Assembly (NCBI RefSeq): GCF_021922925.1
Contig: NZ_CP040786.1
Span: 1,550,001-1,614,000, forward strand
Source: Clavibacter phaseoli
Lineage (GTDB): Bacteria > Actinomycetota > Actinomycetes > Actinomycetales > Microbacteriaceae
DNA: 64,000 nucleotides
Direction: 5' to 3'
In this document: positions 26,372-34,398 of the stretch, piece after piece
Position numbering within the stretch: position 1 is the first letter of the stretch
Layout: every line of letters starts with the position of its first letter
The notes under the pieces: generated by a model
What the model was told of the DNA's origin: nothing
Database searches by the model: none
The model's input: only the letters and a program-made list of their open reading frames with translations
Translations under genes and position numbers: made by a program

Positions 26372-27259
26372 ATGGCCATCCGACTCGATCCCCGCCTCCC
26401 GCTCGTCTGGCGCACGCCGGACTCCCTCCAGCTCGGCGTCGACCGCCCGCCTGTCGTGCTCGCCTCCGTGTCGCGGCTCGACGAGCGGCTGCTCGACGCG
26501 CTCGTGCACGGCATCAGCCGCGGCGGCCTCGACATGATCGCGGCGACCGAGGGCGCCGGCCCCGCGCACGTCACGCAGCTGCTCGACCTGGTGCGGCCGG
26601 CTCTCCTGCCGCCGCGCGACGCCGGCCTCCCCCGCCGCGCGCGCACCGGCCCGGTCGCCGTCGTCGGCGGCGGACCGACCGCCGACCGCGTCGCGGACGC
26701 GCTCGCGCGCGCCGGGCACGAGGTGGCGCCGCGGCCGATGTCCGGCGACGCGGATCCGCGCACCGCCCTCGCCGTGATCGTCGCGCACTTCGCGATCGCC
26801 CCGGCCGTCTACGGCCGCTGGTCCCGGGAGGACGTGCCGCACCTGCCCGTGGTCCTCGGCGACCGGCACGCCGTCGTCGGACCGCTCGTCGAGCCCGGGC
26901 GGACGGCCTGCTGCTACTGCCTCGATCTCGGGCGGCGGGACGCGGATCCGGCGTGGCCCGCCATCGCGACCCAGCTGCTCGGGCGCGACAGCGGATCCGA
27001 GGCGGGGCTCGTGCCCGCCGAGCTGGCGGCCCTCGCCGCGCGGCCCGCCGACCGGCTGCTCGCGTCGGGCGAGAACGCGCTCGCGACGCACCAGGCGGTG
27101 CTCGACGTGCGGACCGGCCGGGTCACGCGCCGCGCTTCGCGCCCCCACCCGCGATGCGGGTGTCGAGCTCTGCCAGGAACCGCGACGGATCCCGCTGACC
27201 GGATCGCTGCGGTCCGCTCCGGCTCCAGGAGAGCCGCAGCCCGGACCGCGCGCGCGTGA
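26372..27259 (+). CDS. ThiF/E1-like protein related to cyclodehydratase leader-binding proteins
   Basis: 295 aa. The middle part resembles the E1/ThiF Rossmann region (GPVAVVGGGPTADRVADALARAGHEV, about 91-116). The C-terminal half has CCYCLDLGRRDADP (about residues 181-194) and HPRCGC (about 262-267), cysteine pairs expected to hold one zinc as in MoeB/ThiF-type proteins and TOMM ocin-ThiF proteins. The adenylation Arg/Asp signature is not clear, so it may bind rather than activate a partner. No YcaO gene or precursor peptide is nearby. Its last 137 nt are antisense to the 3' end of uvrD2, and the HPRCGC codons lie inside that overlap. Confidence 0.72.
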   Translation: MAIRLDPRLPLVWRTPDSLQLGVDRPPVVLASVSRLDERLLDALVHGISRGGLDMIAATEGAGPAHVTQLLDLVRPALLPPRDAGLPRRARTGPVAVVGGGPTADRVADALARAGHEVAPRPMSGDADPRTALAVIVAHFAIAPAVYGRWSREDVPHLPVVLGDRHAVVGPLVEPGRTACCYCLDLGRRDADPAWPAIATQLLGRDSGSEAGLVPAELAALAARPADRLLASGENALATHQAVLDVRTGRVTRRASRPHPRCGCRALPGTATDPADRIAAVRSGSRRAAARTARA

Positions 27260-29045
27260 TCCCCACGTAGAGGAGGCGCCGCTCCTCGTCCACCGCCTCG
27301 AGCGTCTGCGCGTAGCTGATGGGCACGAGCCCCTCGCTCAGCCCCATCAGGTAGACGTGCTCCCACTCGAGGCCCTTGGCGGAGTGCAGCGTCGCGAGCG
27401 TGGCGGCGGAGACGGTCGGCTCGTGCTGGCCCGCCTGCCGCTCGAGCAGCTCGTCGGTGAAGGCGCGGAAGGTGCTGCCCGCGGGCATCCGCTCGGCGAG
27501 GCCCATGATCGCGTCGAGCGACTCCCAGCGGTCGCGCACGGCACCCGGCTGCTCGGGCGGCTGCTGGCTCCAGCCGAGGCCGCGGAGCACGTCGCTCACC
27601 GACTTGAAGAGCGGCTCGCCGGAGATCGAGACGGACGCGCCGCGCAGCGCGAGGAGCGCCTGCTTGATCTCGGGGCGGTCGAAGAAGCGCTGGGATCCGC
27701 GCACCTGGTAGCTCACGCCCGCGTCGCCGAGCGCCTGCTCGAGCACCGCCGACTGGCCGTTCATGCGGTAGAGCACGGCGATGTCCTCGGGCGCGATGCC
27801 GGAGGCGATCTGCTGCGCGATGGCGCCGGCGATGGCACGCGCCTCGGCGCCGTCGGACGGGAACGCGCTCACCTGGGGCGCGCGGAAGCCCTCGCCGCGG
27901 CCGGGGACGGCGGCGGATCCGCGCCCCTTCGCGGGCGAGGCGGTGCCGGTGCCGTCGCCGTCGGGATCCGCGTCCGCCGAGACGAGCGTGAGCGCGCCCG
28001 GGCGGCCGCGCATGAGCCGGTTCGCCGCCTCGGTGATGCCGGAGGTCGACCGGTAGTTCCGCTCCAGCCGCACGACCGTCGCCTCGGGGAAGCGCGACGC
28101 GAAGTCGAGGAGGTACGCGCTCTTGGCGCCCGCGAACGAGTAGATGGTCTGGCTGGCGTCGCCGACGACGCAGAGGTCGCGGCGGTCGCCCATCCAGAGG
28201 TCGAGGATCGTCTGCTGCAGCGGCGAGACGTCCTGGTACTCGTCGACCACGAAGAAGCGGTACTGCTCGCGCACCTGCTGCGCGACCCACGGCTCGGCCT
28301 CGATCATGCCGGCGGTCGCGAGCAGCACGTCCTCGAAGTCGAGCTGGCGGCGCTGGTCCTTGATGTCCTCGTAGGCCTGGAGGAGCGCGACGGCCTGGTC
28401 GGCGTCGAGCTGCGGCGGCAGCGTGCGCGTCGTGCGCGCCGCCAGGCCGTACTGCTCGATGGAGATCATCGAGACCTTGCGCCACTCGACCTCGGCGGCC
28501 ATGTCACGCAAGGCCGCGGTGTCGAGGCGGAACCGCAGCGACTCGGCGGCGTGCCCGAGCATCCGGCCCTTGCTCTCGATGAGGCGCGGCATGGTGCCGC
28601 CGACCACCTGCGGCCAGAAGAAGTTGAGCTGCTTGAGGGCCGCCGCGTGGAAGGTGCGCGCGGCGACGGGTCCCGCGCCGAGCTCGCGCAGGCGGCCGCG
28701 GAGCTCGGCCGCGGCGCGCGAGGTGAAGGTGAGCGCCATGACGCGGTTGGGCGGGTAGACGCCGGCCTGGATCCCGTACGCGATGCGGTGAGTGATGGCG
28801 CGCGTCTTGCCCGTCCCGGCGCCCGCGAGCACGACGACCGGGCCGAGGAGCGCCTGCGCGGCGAGGCGCTGCTGGTCGTCGAGGGCCTCGAGCAGCGACT
28901 CGGCGGTGCGCGCCTCCTCGACGGGCGTGTCCTCGGGCTCGTCCGCGGATGCGGGGCCGAGGGACACGGGTGCCGGGAGGGCGCCTGGCGCGGTCGACCC
29001 GTAGGGGTCGCGCCCGGGCGTGCCGGGGACGAGCTGGTCGGTCAC
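27123..29045 (-). CDS. uvrD2: ATP-dependent DNA helicase, UvrD2-like (SF1A)
   Basis: 640 aa. The 3'-5' helicase motifs are complete: Walker A AGAGTGKT (about residue 74), [47 protein letters not shown] and LHSAKGLEWEHVYLMG, ending in RLLYVGITRA. It is shorter than mycobacterial UvrD2 and ends soon after motif VI, so no HRDC or zinc-cysteine tail is present. The N-terminus is a disordered stretch of about 50 residues. The GTG start lies 10 nt after the nudC stop, so both are in one operon. It overlaps the ThiF-like gene convergently. Confidence 0.92.
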   Translation of the reverse strand: MTDQLVPGTPGRDPYGSTAPGALPAPVSLGPASADEPEDTPVEEARTAESLLEALDDQQRLAAQALLGPVVVLAGAGTGKTRAITHRIAYGIQAGVYPPNRVMALTFTSRAAAELRGRLRELGAGPVAARTFHAAALKQLNFFWPQVVGGTMPRLIESKGRMLGHAAESLRFRLDTAALRDMAAEVEWRKVSMISIEQYGLAARTTRTLPPQLDADQAVALLQAYEDIKDQRRQLDFEDVLLATAGMIEAEPWVAQQVREQYRFFVVDEYQDVSPLQQTILDLWMGDRRDLCVVGDASQTIYSFAGAKSAYLLDFASRFPEATVVRLERNYRSTSGITEAANRLMRGRPGALTLVSADADPDGDGTGTASPAKGRGSAAVPGRGEGFRAPQVSAFPSDGAEARAIAGAIAQQIASGIAPEDIAVLYRMNGQSAVLEQALGDAGVSYQVRGSQRFFDRPEIKQALLALRGASVSISGEPLFKSVSDVLRGLGWSQQPPEQPGAVRDRWESLDAIMGLAERMPAGSTFRAFTDELLERQAGQHEPTVSAATLATLHSAKGLEWEHVYLMGLSEGLVPISYAQTLEAVDEERRLLYVGITRARSGLRLSWSRSGPQRSGQRDPSRFLAELDTRIAGGGAKRGA

Positions 29046-29055
29046 GATCGGCGGA

Positions 29056-30150
29056 TCACCACTCCCGCTCGCCGTCCTCGAGGGGACCGCCGTACCACTC
29101 CTCGATGATGGCGCGCGCGATGGACGACGGGCCGGGCAGCGCGATCTCGCCGAGCGACGCGCGCAGCTCCTCGCGGCTGAACCAGCGGAGGTCCACGATC
29201 TCCACGCCGTCGGGCGTCGCGGGCCCGCTCGACGCGGAGACGCGCGCCAGGAAGCCGACCATGACGGACGCGGGGAACGGCCACGGCTGGCTGCCGAGGT
29301 AGCGGGGATCCTCGACGGTGACGCCGGACTCCTCCAGCACCTCGCGCTTCACGGCCGCCTCGAACGACTCCCCCGGCTCGACGAATCCCGCGAGCAGCGA
29401 GTAGCGGTCGCCGCCCCACATGGCGTTGGCGCCGAGGAGCAGGCGATCGTCCTGGTCGACGACGCCCATGATCACGGCGGCGTCGGTGCGCGGGAAGACC
29501 TGCGAGCCGTCGGAGGGCGCGCGGCGCACCCAGCCGCCCTGCTCGACGACCGTGGGCTCGCCCGTCTTGGGCGAGAACGGGTGGGAGGCGTGCCAGTTCG
29601 CGGTGGCGAGCGCGCCCGTGAAGAGCGCGGCGTCGCGGTCGTCGAGCTGCGTGGCGGTGGTCCGCAGCTCCAGCCAGCGCCCGTCGGCGGGCTCGAGCTC
29701 GGCGGCCGCGGCGTCGGTGAGGACCGCGGCGACGACGGGCGTGCCGACCGGCTCGCCCTCGTGCGCGATGGTCGTGCGGCCGAGGTAGATGCGGACGGTC
29801 GCGCTCGTCACGCGGTCCACCGGCAGCAGGTCGAGGGCGGCGCGGCCGTCCGCGGCGGAGCCCAGCGCGCGGTGGCCGTGGAGCGCGAGGACGCGCGTGG
29901 CGGGATCTGCCCACAGCTCGTCGAAGAGGGCGGGCGAGTCGCGGTGGAGGCCGTCGCGGTCGACGCCCTCGCGGGACAGGGGCAGGCGGGAGAGGAAGCT
30001 GTCGAGCACGGGTGACCAATCGACTTCGGGGGCGGACGGGCCGAGGGGCGGGACGGCGTGCGTCGCGATCCGCCCACGGTGCGCGTGTGGGGCTGGAAGC
30101 GCGTGGCGCGGTGAGACGGAGGGCTCCCAGCGACCTAACCTGTAAGGCAT
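29056..30150 (-). CDS. nudC: NADH pyrophosphatase NudC-like Nudix hydrolase
   Basis: 364 aa if the ATG at 30148-30150 is used; family similarity starts near VDWSPVLDSFLSR at about residue 45. The Nudix box GFVEPGESFEAAVKREVLEESGV (shown at 29314-29382) and the NudC-specific SQPWPFPxS motif are intact. This points to NAD(H) hydrolysis or mRNA NAD decapping. The zinc-ribbon cysteines found in E. coli NudC are replaced (HPFSPKTGEPTVVEQGGW). The start codon shares two bases with the divergent phosphotransferase start. A minus-strand TAGAGT at 30167-30172 may be its -10. Confidence 0.87.
   Translation of the reverse strand: MPYRLGRWEPSVSPRHALPAPHAHRGRIATHAVPPLGPSAPEVDWSPVLDSFLSRLPLSREGVDRDGLHRDSPALFDELWADPATRVLALHGHRALGSAADGRAALDLLPVDRVTSATVRIYLGRTTIAHEGEPVGTPVVAAVLTDAAAAELEPADGRWLELRTTATQLDDRDAALFTGALATANWHASHPFSPKTGEPTVVEQGGWVRRAPSDGSQVFPRTDAAVIMGVVDQDDRLLLGANAMWGGDRYSLLAGFVEPGESFEAAVKREVLEESGVTVEDPRYLGSQPWPFPASVMVGFLARVSASSGPATPDGVEIVDLRWFSREELRASLGEIALPGPSSIARAIIEEWYGGPLEDGEREW
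30136..30141 (+). promoter_or_regulatory. -10 element TAACCT upstream of the phosphotransferase gene
   Basis: Seven nt separate it from the ATG at 30149. It lies inside the proposed nudC coding start. Confidence 0.5.
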
Positions 30151-31225
30151 GGCCAGATCCCACCTCACTCTAGCCGCGTTGGCGACCTCGGCCGTCTCGG
30201 GGCTCGACGTGGTCCGCAGCACCCCCTTCACGGCGGGCGGCGCGGGCGACTTCGACTCCGCGCTCATCTCCACGCGGGACGGCCGCGAGCTCCTCGTGCG
30301 CGTGCCGACCACGCAGGCCGCCGAGTCCGAGCAGTCCGCGGACCTCGTGGCGCTGAGGGCGCTGAGCACCGGGATCCGCTCCCGCCTGCCGTTCCAGGTG
30401 CCCGAGTTCCTCGGGCAGGCGCCCATCAAGCCGACCCGCGGCTTCGTCTACGGGCACGTGCCCGGCCGGGTCATCTCGCTCGACGAGATCCCGGCGGGCG
30501 ACGGCCTCGCGCGCGCCATCGGCGCCGCCGTCTCGGCCGTGCACAGCTTGCCGACCGGGTTCGTCGCGGACGCCGGCCTGCCCGTGCTGTCGGCCGCGGA
30601 GATCCACAGCCAGACGGCCGCGCTCATCGACCGGGCCGCGGCCACGGCGCTCGTGCCGAGCCTGCTGCTCTCGCGCTGGGAGGAGGCCATCGACGACGCG
30701 TCGCTCTGGCAGTTCCAGCCCGCGGTCGTCAACGGATCCGTGCAGGCGTCCTCGTTCCTCGTCGACGGAGACGCCGTCACGGGCGTGATCGGCTGGTCGG
30801 AGCTCCGGGTCGCCGACCCCGCGCACGACCTGCACTGGGTGCTGGGCGCGCGCGCCGAGCACGTCGCCGAGAGCGTCTTCCGCGCCTACAACCAGGCCCA
30901 CCACGTCACCGTGGACCGCCAGCTCAAGCAGCGGGCGCTCCTCTACGCCGAGCTCGAGATCGCCCGCTGGCTGCTGCACGGCACCGACACGCGCGACCAG
31001 GGCATCGTGGACGACGCCGTCAACATGCTCAGCGCGCTCGTCGACACGGTGCGCGCCGACGAGGGGCAGCGCATCGCGCACGAGACGCTGCCCGTGATGG
31101 ACGTCGACCAGGTCGAGGAGATGCTCGACTCGCGGCCTCAGCCCACGATCTCCCCCGACGGCGCGCGCGACGCGTCCGGCGTGCGCGCGCCCGACCAGAG
31201 CGCGACGAGGTCCTCCTCGGAGTAG
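30149..31225 (+). CDS. APH-type phosphotransferase (macrolide/aminoglycoside phosphotransferase-like)
   Basis: 358 aa. The fold is that of APH/choline-kinase-like enzymes: an N-lobe with LLVRVPTTQAAESEQSADLVALRAL (about 50-74), a hinge near GYVYGH-like GFVYGHVPGR, and an altered Brenner-type loop reading VVNGSVQASSFLVDG (about 192-206) where HGDLxxxN is usual. The second metal motif is GVIGWSELRVADPAHDL. It resembles conserved actinobacterial proteins next to adnAB or nudC rather than acquired resistance genes. The substrate is unknown and the changed catalytic loop leaves activity open. The 3' end overlaps adnB convergently by 88 nt. Confidence 0.8.
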   Translation: MARSHLTLAALATSAVSGLDVVRSTPFTAGGAGDFDSALISTRDGRELLVRVPTTQAAESEQSADLVALRALSTGIRSRLPFQVPEFLGQAPIKPTRGFVYGHVPGRVISLDEIPAGDGLARAIGAAVSAVHSLPTGFVADAGLPVLSAAEIHSQTAALIDRAAATALVPSLLLSRWEEAIDDASLWQFQPAVVNGSVQASSFLVDGDAVTGVIGWSELRVADPAHDLHWVLGARAEHVAESVFRAYNQAHHVTVDRQLKQRALLYAELEIARWLLHGTDTRDQGIVDDAVNMLSALVDTVRADEGQRIAHETLPVMDVDQVEEMLDSRPQPTISPDGARDASGVRAPDQSATRSSSE

Positions 31226-34200
31226 AGCCGCTCCGGCTTCAGCGACCGGTCGTCCGCGACGAAGTAGAACTCCGCGTCGATGAGGTCGGGGTCGATGCCG
31301 CGCCACTTCGCGAACGCGAGGCGGTAGAGCGCGAGCTGGAGCTGCTTGAGCTCGAGGTCGGCCGCGTCCTTCGGGGTGCGGCCGGTCTTCCAGTCGACGA
31401 CGCGGTAGCGGCCGTCGATGAGGAAGACCGCGTCGATCTTGCAGATGACGACCTGGCCGGCGAGCTCCATGTGGATCTCCACCTCGACCTCCTCGGGCCT
31501 CCGGCTCGCCCACTCGCTCGCCTCGAAGGTGGCGCGCAGCCGGTCCAGGTCCGCCTGCTCCACGTGCGGCTCGGTCGGATCCGCGTCCAGCTCCACGCCG
31601 GACGCGTCGATGACGTCGGCGGTGCCCGCGGGCCCGTACCGCGCCTCGACCCAGCCGTGGAACAGCGTGCCCAGCCGGGTCTGCCGGTAGGGCCGCTCGG
31701 GCATGGGGCGGCGCAGGCGCGCGGCGACACCCGCGGGGTCGCTCACGAAGTCCTTGAAGCGCGACGCGGGGATGCGCGTGGGCAGGTCGACGAGCTCCGC
31801 GTCGCGGGCGCGGGCGTCGCGCTCGGCGAGGAGCAGGTCGATGTCGCGCGTCCAGACGGTCTCCGCGTCCGGGTCCGCGACGGCGACCGCCTCGGCGGCG
31901 GCGCGCACGCGGGCCTCGCGCGGGCCGAGCGGGGGCAGCGGCCAGGCGACGCGCGCGGAGCCGGGCTCGAGCGGGTTCTCCTCGAGCGCCGTCCCCTCGG
32001 GCAGCGCGTCCGGCGCGATGAGGCCCACCTGCTGGATCTCGCGGAGGAACGCCCCGGGATCCCGCGGCTTCTGCTGCGTCGACCAGAACGACCCGGTGAG
32101 CAGCAGGTCCGAGCGCGTGCGCGTGATGGCGACGTACGCGAGGCGCCGCTGCTCGGCGGCGTTGCGCTCCTCGAGCTCCTCGCCGAACGCCTCCATCGCC
32201 TCCTGGAACTCCCTCTGCGTCTCGACGCCGCGCCAGGCGAGCGACGGCAGCTCGGCCGAGTCGCCGCGGAACTCGAACGGGAGGGCGCCGAACGCGACCC
32301 AGCCGCGCTTCTCCCGGAGCGTGCCGGGCAGCTCGCCCTCGACCATGCGCGGCACGGCGACGACGTCCCACTCGAGGCCCTTCGAGCCGTGGATCGTGAG
32401 GATCTGCACCGTGCCGGGCTCCGGCTCCTCGGTGCGCGGCGCCAGGTTGTCGCGCCGCTCGGCCTCGGCGAGCCAGGCGAGGAACGGCCCGAGCGTGCCG
32501 GCGGAGTCGCCCTGGAGGTAGCCGGCCACCTGCTCGGTGAAGGCCTCGAGGCTCGCGCGGCCGAGCGGATCCGTCTCGTTGGCGGCGACCTCGATGTCGA
32601 GGAGCAGCTCCTGCTGGACGACCGTGACGAGGTCCACGAGGTCGAGCCCGACGCGGGAGCGGAGCACCTGCAACTGGCGGCCGACGGCGCGGAGGCGCGC
32701 GAGGCCCTCCTCGCTGAAGCCCGCGAGCGCGGTGTGGCCGTCGCGGGCGCCGACCACGAAGTCGAGCGCGTCGACGACGGATCCGACCTCGTCGGGCACC
32801 ACGGAGGCCCGGATGCCGTCGCGGACCTCCTCGGCGAGCGGCTTCTGCGCGTGGTCGCGGGACATGAGCCAGGAGGCGACGCGGGACAGCGCGTGGACGT
32901 CCTTCGTACCGATGCGCCAGCGCGCGCCCGTGAGGAGGCGCACGAGCTCGCTGCCCGCGGTGGGGTCGTGCAGCACGCGGAGGACGCACACGAGGTCGAC
33001 CACGGCGGGCTGGTCGAGCAGTCCGCCGAGGCCGAGCACGCGGAACGGGACGCCGCGGTCGGCGAGCGCCGTGGTGAACGGCTCAATGGTCTTGAGCGAG
33101 CGGCACAGCATCGCGGCCGAGCGGGGACGGCCGTCGGATCCGGTCTGCCGCAGCCGGTCGGCGAACCACGCGGCGACGCCCGCGGCCTCGTCGGCGACGG
33201 TCTCCTCGTACGCGACGTCGAGGCGGCCGTCCCCCGCGTCGGGCCGGGGCTCGAGGCGCGCGACGGGGATCCGCGACGCGGCGGTGAGCGGCTCGACGAT
33301 CCGGTTCGCGGCGCCGAGGACCGCGCCCGGGTTCCGCCAGCTCGTGGACAGCGCGTAGACGGGCACGTCCGCGGCGGCGGCGCCCGCGGGCGCGAAGTCG
33401 GCCCCGAAGCGCGCGAGGTTCGCCGCGCTCGCGCCGCGCCAGCCGTAGATGGACTGGTGCGGATCCCCCACCGCCATGACGGGCGTGCCGCCGAAGAGCG
33501 TCGCGAGGAGCCGGGTCTGCACGACCGAGGTGTCCTGGTACTCGTCGAGCAGCACGACGCGGAACCGCTTCCGGTGCTCGGCGACGACCTGCGGCACGCG
33601 CTCGCAGATGGCGAGCGCGAAGGCGACCTGGTCGCTGTACTCGACGAGCCCGCGCCGGGTCTTCTCCTCCTGGAACCGCACGGCGAGGTCGACGAGCGGC
33701 GGCAGCGCGCCGACGGCGGCGACCGCCTCGGCCGCGGGGGCCTTCCGGATGCGGGCGGATCCGAAGGGCAGCTCCGCGAGGCCCGTGAACGACCCGGCGA
33801 GGCGCACGACCTCGGCCGGGTCGGCGACGTTCTCGCTCATGGCCCGGCTGAGGGAGATGACGGCCTGCGTGATGGGATCCACCCCGCGCCCGAGCTCCAG
33901 CAGCCGCGGGTCGGTGCTCTCGACGACGAGCCGGCGCGCCAGCTGCCAGGCGGACGCCTCCGTGAGCACGACCGACTCCGCCTCGCGGCCGATGAGGGTG
34001 GCGCTGTCGCGGAAGATGCCGTTCGCGAAGGCGTTGTAGGTCTGCACGGTGGGCGTCGCGAACGCGTCCGCGGGGACGGCCGCGAGCCCGGCCTGCTGCA
34101 GCTGCTCGATGCGCGCGCGGATCCGCACCCCGAGCTCGCCCGCGGCCTTGCGCGTGAAGGTGAGGCCGAGGATCTCCTCGACCCCGACGTGCCCGTTGGC

Positions 34201-34398
34201 GAGCAGCCACACGACGCGGCTCGCCATGGTCTCGGTCTTGCCGCTGCCGGCGCCCGCGACCACGAGGCCGGGCTCGAGAGGCGACTCGATGACACGCCGC
34301 TGCTGCTCCGTGGGGCTCGGCAGGCCGAGCGTCTCCGCGATGCGCCGGGCGCTGATCATGCCGCCGCCGCCCGAGCCCGTCGCCTCCACGCCGCTCAC
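31138..34398 (-). CDS. adnB: AdnB-like helicase-nuclease subunit (UvrD/REP helicase plus PD-(D/E)XK nuclease)
   Basis: 1086 aa from the GTG overlapping the adnA stop by 4 nt. N-terminal SF1 helicase with intact Walker A (AGAGSGKTETM, about residue 48), LTFTRKAAGELGVR, LLDEYQDTS, GDPHQSIYGWRGA, LTIHGSKGLEWDVV and RLAYVAITRTR. The C-terminus is a RecB-type nuclease: FHGWVEARYGP, KIDAVF, VDWKTGRTPK and LQLALYRLAF. With AdnA it forms the end-resecting motor-nuclease that processes DNA breaks in actinobacteria in place of RecBCD/AddAB. The intact ATPase makes this the leading motor subunit. Confidence 0.92.
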   Translation of the reverse strand: MSGVEATGSGGGGMISARRIAETLGLPSPTEQQRRVIESPLEPGLVVAGAGSGKTETMASRVVWLLANGHVGVEEILGLTFTRKAAGELGVRIRARIEQLQQAGLAAVPADAFATPTVQTYNAFANGIFRDSATLIGREAESVVLTEASAWQLARRLVVESTDPRLLELGRGVDPITQAVISLSRAMSENVADPAEVVRLAGSFTGLAELPFGSARIRKAPAAEAVAAVGALPPLVDLAVRFQEEKTRRGLVEYSDQVAFALAICERVPQVVAEHRKRFRVVLLDEYQDTSVVQTRLLATLFGGTPVMAVGDPHQSIYGWRGASAANLARFGADFAPAGAAAADVPVYALSTSWRNPGAVLGAANRIVEPLTAASRIPVARLEPRPDAGDGRLDVAYEETVADEAAGVAAWFADRLRQTGSDGRPRSAAMLCRSLKTIEPFTTALADRGVPFRVLGLGGLLDQPAVVDLVCVLRVLHDPTAGSELVRLLTGARWRIGTKDVHALSRVASWLMSRDHAQKPLAEEVRDGIRASVVPDEVGSVVDALDFVVGARDGHTALAGFSEEGLARLRAVGRQLQVLRSRVGLDLVDLVTVVQQELLLDIEVAANETDPLGRASLEAFTEQVAGYLQGDSAGTLGPFLAWLAEAERRDNLAPRTEEPEPGTVQILTIHGSKGLEWDVVAVPRMVEGELPGTLREKRGWVAFGALPFEFRGDSAELPSLAWRGVETQREFQEAMEAFGEELEERNAAEQRRLAYVAITRTRSDLLLTGSFWSTQQKPRDPGAFLREIQQVGLIAPDALPEGTALEENPLEPGSARVAWPLPPLGPREARVRAAAEAVAVADPDAETVWTRDIDLLLAERDARARDAELVDLPTRIPASRFKDFVSDPAGVAARLRRPMPERPYRQTRLGTLFHGWVEARYGPAGTADVIDASGVELDADPTEPHVEQADLDRLRATFEASEWASRRPEEVEVEIHMELAGQVVICKIDAVFLIDGRYRVVDWKTGRTPKDAADLELKQLQLALYRLAFAKWRGIDPDLIDAEFYFVADDRSLKPERLYSEEDLVALWSGARTPDASRAPSGEIVG

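Noticed and set aside
26372..27259. TOMM/bacteriocin biosynthesis cluster around the ThiF-like gene
   Set aside because: No YcaO cyclodehydratase, dehydrogenase or Cys/Ser/Thr-rich precursor peptide is present nearby; the neighbours are core DNA repair and protease genes.
26247..29045. Possible whiB7 gene near uvrD2, as in mycobacteria
   Set aside because: No WhiB-like four-cysteine protein or AT-hook is encoded on either strand between the DUF2342 gene and uvrD2.
30149..31225. Acquired macrolide or aminoglycoside resistance gene
   Set aside because: Base composition matches neighbours, there are no mobile signs, it lies in a core locus, and the catalytic loop lacks the usual Asp.
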